From Oscillatoriales cyanobacterium USR001 (GTDB lineage: Bacteria; Cyanobacteriota; Cyanobacteriia; Cyanobacteriales; Microcoleaceae): a DNA stretch of 63,055 nucleotides. The notes below the pieces were generated by a model. The model made no database searches. It saw only the letters and a program-made list of their open reading frames with translations, and was not told the DNA's origin. The position numbers and the translations under genes are program-made. Below, in pieces: positions 61,808 to 63,055 of this stretch (its first letter is position 1; every line of letters begins with the position of its first letter). Location: assembly GCA_001698425.1 (NCBI GenBank), contig MBRE01000051.1, positions 1 to 63,055 on the forward strand, in the 5' to 3' direction.

Positions 61808-62149
61808 CTTTCAATTAAAATAATCCCGGCAACGGGACTGAAACATTGATTCCCTGATTTGTGGATTTCCTCAAGCCATAGTTTCAGGCTTTCAATTAAA
61901 ATAATCCCGGCAACGGGACTGAAACTTGATGTAGTTACAGAAAGTAGTAAGGAGTATACATTCTTTCAATTAAAATAATCCCGGCAACGGGACTGAAACC
62001 CCTTATTAATCGGGGCTCTACTCTTAATTTAGGAAGTAGACTTTCAATTAAAATAATCCCGGCAACGGGACTGAAACTTTTAATGAGTTTTCTAGTAGCT
62101 AAACTAAGCTAACTTTCAATTAAAATAATCCCGGCAACGGGACTGAAAC
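61808..62149 (+). CRISPR. CRISPR array, five 37-bp repeats and four spacers
   Basis: Repeats at 61808-61844, 61889-61925, 61963-61999, 62041-62077 and 62113-62149 are identical. They begin CTTTCAATTAAAATAATCCC and end ACTGAAAC, with a small TCCCG/CGGGA stem in the middle. Spacers are 44, 37, 41 and 35 bases. The ACTGAAAC end is the expected 5' handle of the crRNA in the plus direction, in line with the leader at the left. The repeat type is usual for cyanobacterial type I or III systems. No cas gene is in the window, so the array depends on cas genes elsewhere or is inactive. Confidence 0.97.
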
Positions 62150-62334
62150 GCGATCGCCTAAGAAATTCTAAGACATTAACGATCGCAATCCCTTTACAAT
62201 CATGTCAAATATATTTCGATAACGGATTCTTTAATACCATAAAAAAGGAAGAGGTAAAAAGCAGGCGGCGATCGCTAAAACTAAAAAACAATCGCTCAAA
62301 AGCCTACGCTTCCTCTTCCTCCACAGAAAACACA
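62150..62334. other. Spacer between CRISPR array and HNH gene
   Basis: It holds no gene. An imperfect inverted repeat (GGAAGAGGTAAAAAGCAGGC and GCCTACGCTTCCTCTTCC) spans about 62247-62319 and could form a hairpin. Confidence 0.4.
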
Positions 62335-62363
62335 AAACCCCCGCGCTTGCGCTGACAGGGGTT
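62335..62363 (-). terminator. Terminator of the HNH gene
   Basis: On the minus strand an AACCCC...GGGGTT stem with inner GCGC pairing is followed by a T-rich stretch (TTTTGTGTTTT) directly after the HNH stop codon. This is a standard intrinsic terminator. Confidence 0.7.
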
Positions 62364-62364
62364 G

Positions 62365-62862
62365 TTAAAGTCCAATTACATATTTTTGCCATTCCTGGTG
62401 CATTCCACTCCTAACGTGCTTAGTCAATTCAAAATACAAACCACTATAGGGTTTACGAGGGGTATAACGCAGACTCATGTTAGCCTCCTTTGGCGTTCGA
62501 CAACCTTTTTTCACATTACAGCGGACACAAGCACTAACTAAATTTTCCCAACTATCACCACCACCACGCGATCGGGGAACTACATGATCGAGCGTTAAAT
62601 CATCCCCTGTATAACCACAATATTGACACGAGTGACCATCTCGGTGTAATATATTTCGGCGCGTCAGAGGAATATCATTATAAGGAACCCGAACGTAGTG
62701 ACGCAAGCGAATGACCGTAGGTAACGGGAAACCCTGGGAGAGATATTTCCCGTTGTGCTCAATCTGTTCAGCCTTGCCTTTCAGCAATAAAACAATAGCC
62801 CTCCTCCAACTGGTGATGTTGAGGGGTTCGTAAGAGGCGTTCAGCACCAGAACATTGCCCAT
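62365..62862 (-). CDS. HNH endonuclease family protein
   Basis: The 165-residue protein starts MGNVLVLNASYEPLNITSWR, the hallmark of a small conserved bacterial HNH family. The zinc-binding and catalytic core is CQYCGYTGDDLTLDHVVPRS with ENLVSACVRCNVKKG (two CxxC pairs, DH and N). It is widespread and usually a single gene of unknown substrate. It is not a Cas protein in spite of its position beside the array. Confidence 0.92.
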   Translation of the reverse strand: MGNVLVLNASYEPLNITSWRRAIVLLLKGKAEQIEHNGKYLSQGFPLPTVIRLRHYVRVPYNDIPLTRRNILHRDGHSCQYCGYTGDDLTLDHVVPRSRGGGDSWENLVSACVRCNVKKGCRTPKEANMSLRYTPRKPYSGLYFELTKHVRSGMHQEWQKYVIGL

Positions 62863-62947
62863 TGTTGATTGTTTAGAGAGAATATTTCCACCGATACTAG
62901 CACAGCTTGGACGCAGGGGGATCGGGCTGGGAAATTTTTAAGACTTA

Positions 62948-63003
62948 GCTATATATGGTGGGCGAATGCCATTCGCTAAATATAGAGGCACTGCGTAATA
63001 CCA
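62948..63003. repeat. Dispersed repeat related to the core of the element at 33072
   Basis: ATATATGGTGGGCGAATGCC, then ATTCGC, then TAGAGGCACTGCGTAA match the centre of the MITE-like element near 33160-33215, including the GGCGAATGCCATTCGCC palindrome. The rest of the final 190 bases shows no gene. Confidence 0.6.
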
Positions 63004-63055
63004 TTTCTCTAAATTAATACTACATTAATACTACAGTCTTCGGGGCGGGTTTTTG

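Noticed and set aside
62365..62862. HNH gene as part of the CRISPR system
   Set aside because: The start MGNVLVLNASYEPLN marks a general HNH family unrelated to Cas9 or other Cas nucleases, and it has its own terminator.

Overview
The window is cyanobacterial chromosomal DNA. The octamer GCGATCGC (HIP1) recurs throughout, base composition is AT-rich, and the gene families are typical of large, repeat-rich genomes of filamentous cyanobacteria: haemagglutinin-like exoproteins with a CHAT protease domain, Uma2 nucleases, pentapeptide-repeat proteins, Hanks-type kinases with an extracytoplasmic tail, DUF6745, CCCCTAG-type heptamer repeats and a CRISPR repeat ending in GAAAC. I cannot name a genus from the sequence. 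I recognised no rRNA or tRNA gene.

Layout. 1-15.4 kb (minus strand): two paralogous giant secreted haemagglutinin-like genes; the left one runs off the edge and the right one ends in a CHAT domain. Between them lie two tandemly duplicated Uma2 genes. 15.5-33 kb: ordinary signalling and envelope genes (metallo-hydrolase, two histidine kinases, Ser/Thr kinase, ParB-like protein, pentapeptide protein, LCP wall-polymer ligase, TMEM143/DUF3754 protein, a HEPN two-gene module, an Rpn nuclease, a FemAB-like acyltransferase). 33.3-42.6 kb: a toxin-antitoxin island with RibD-like, VapBC, an NB-ARC ATPase, ParE-type, HicAB, DUF433, GNAT/DUF1778 and BrnA genes. It is full of duplicated, fused, truncated and frameshifted copies. 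42.7-54.7 kb: an MDR oxidoreductase and a Spy-like periplasmic protein, each present once intact and once as a remnant. These four copies bracket a 9-kb cassette encoding an actin/Hsp70-like ATPase, a tubulin-like protein, two membrane or lipoprotein partners and a vWA-like lipoprotein. 54.7-61.5 kb: topA followed by small toxin-antitoxin and toxin-immunity genes, with two further copies of the topA promoter and first codons. 61.5-62.9 kb: a CRISPR leader, a five-repeat array without cas genes, and an HNH endonuclease.

The most interesting region is 44.2-53.1 kb. Five adjacent genes join a tubulin-family and an actin-family protein to lipoproteins with predicted periplasmic and cytoplasmic parts, so I infer a membrane-anchored, nucleotide-driven machine of unknown function, possibly a conflict or envelope system. 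Its flanks are direct duplications with complementary decay, which suggests that the cassette was acquired or that the locus was rearranged around it. Two other themes recur: modular reshuffling of antitoxin genes, in which one N-terminal segment and its promoter head four different 3' ends, and capture of the topA promoter by small accessory genes.
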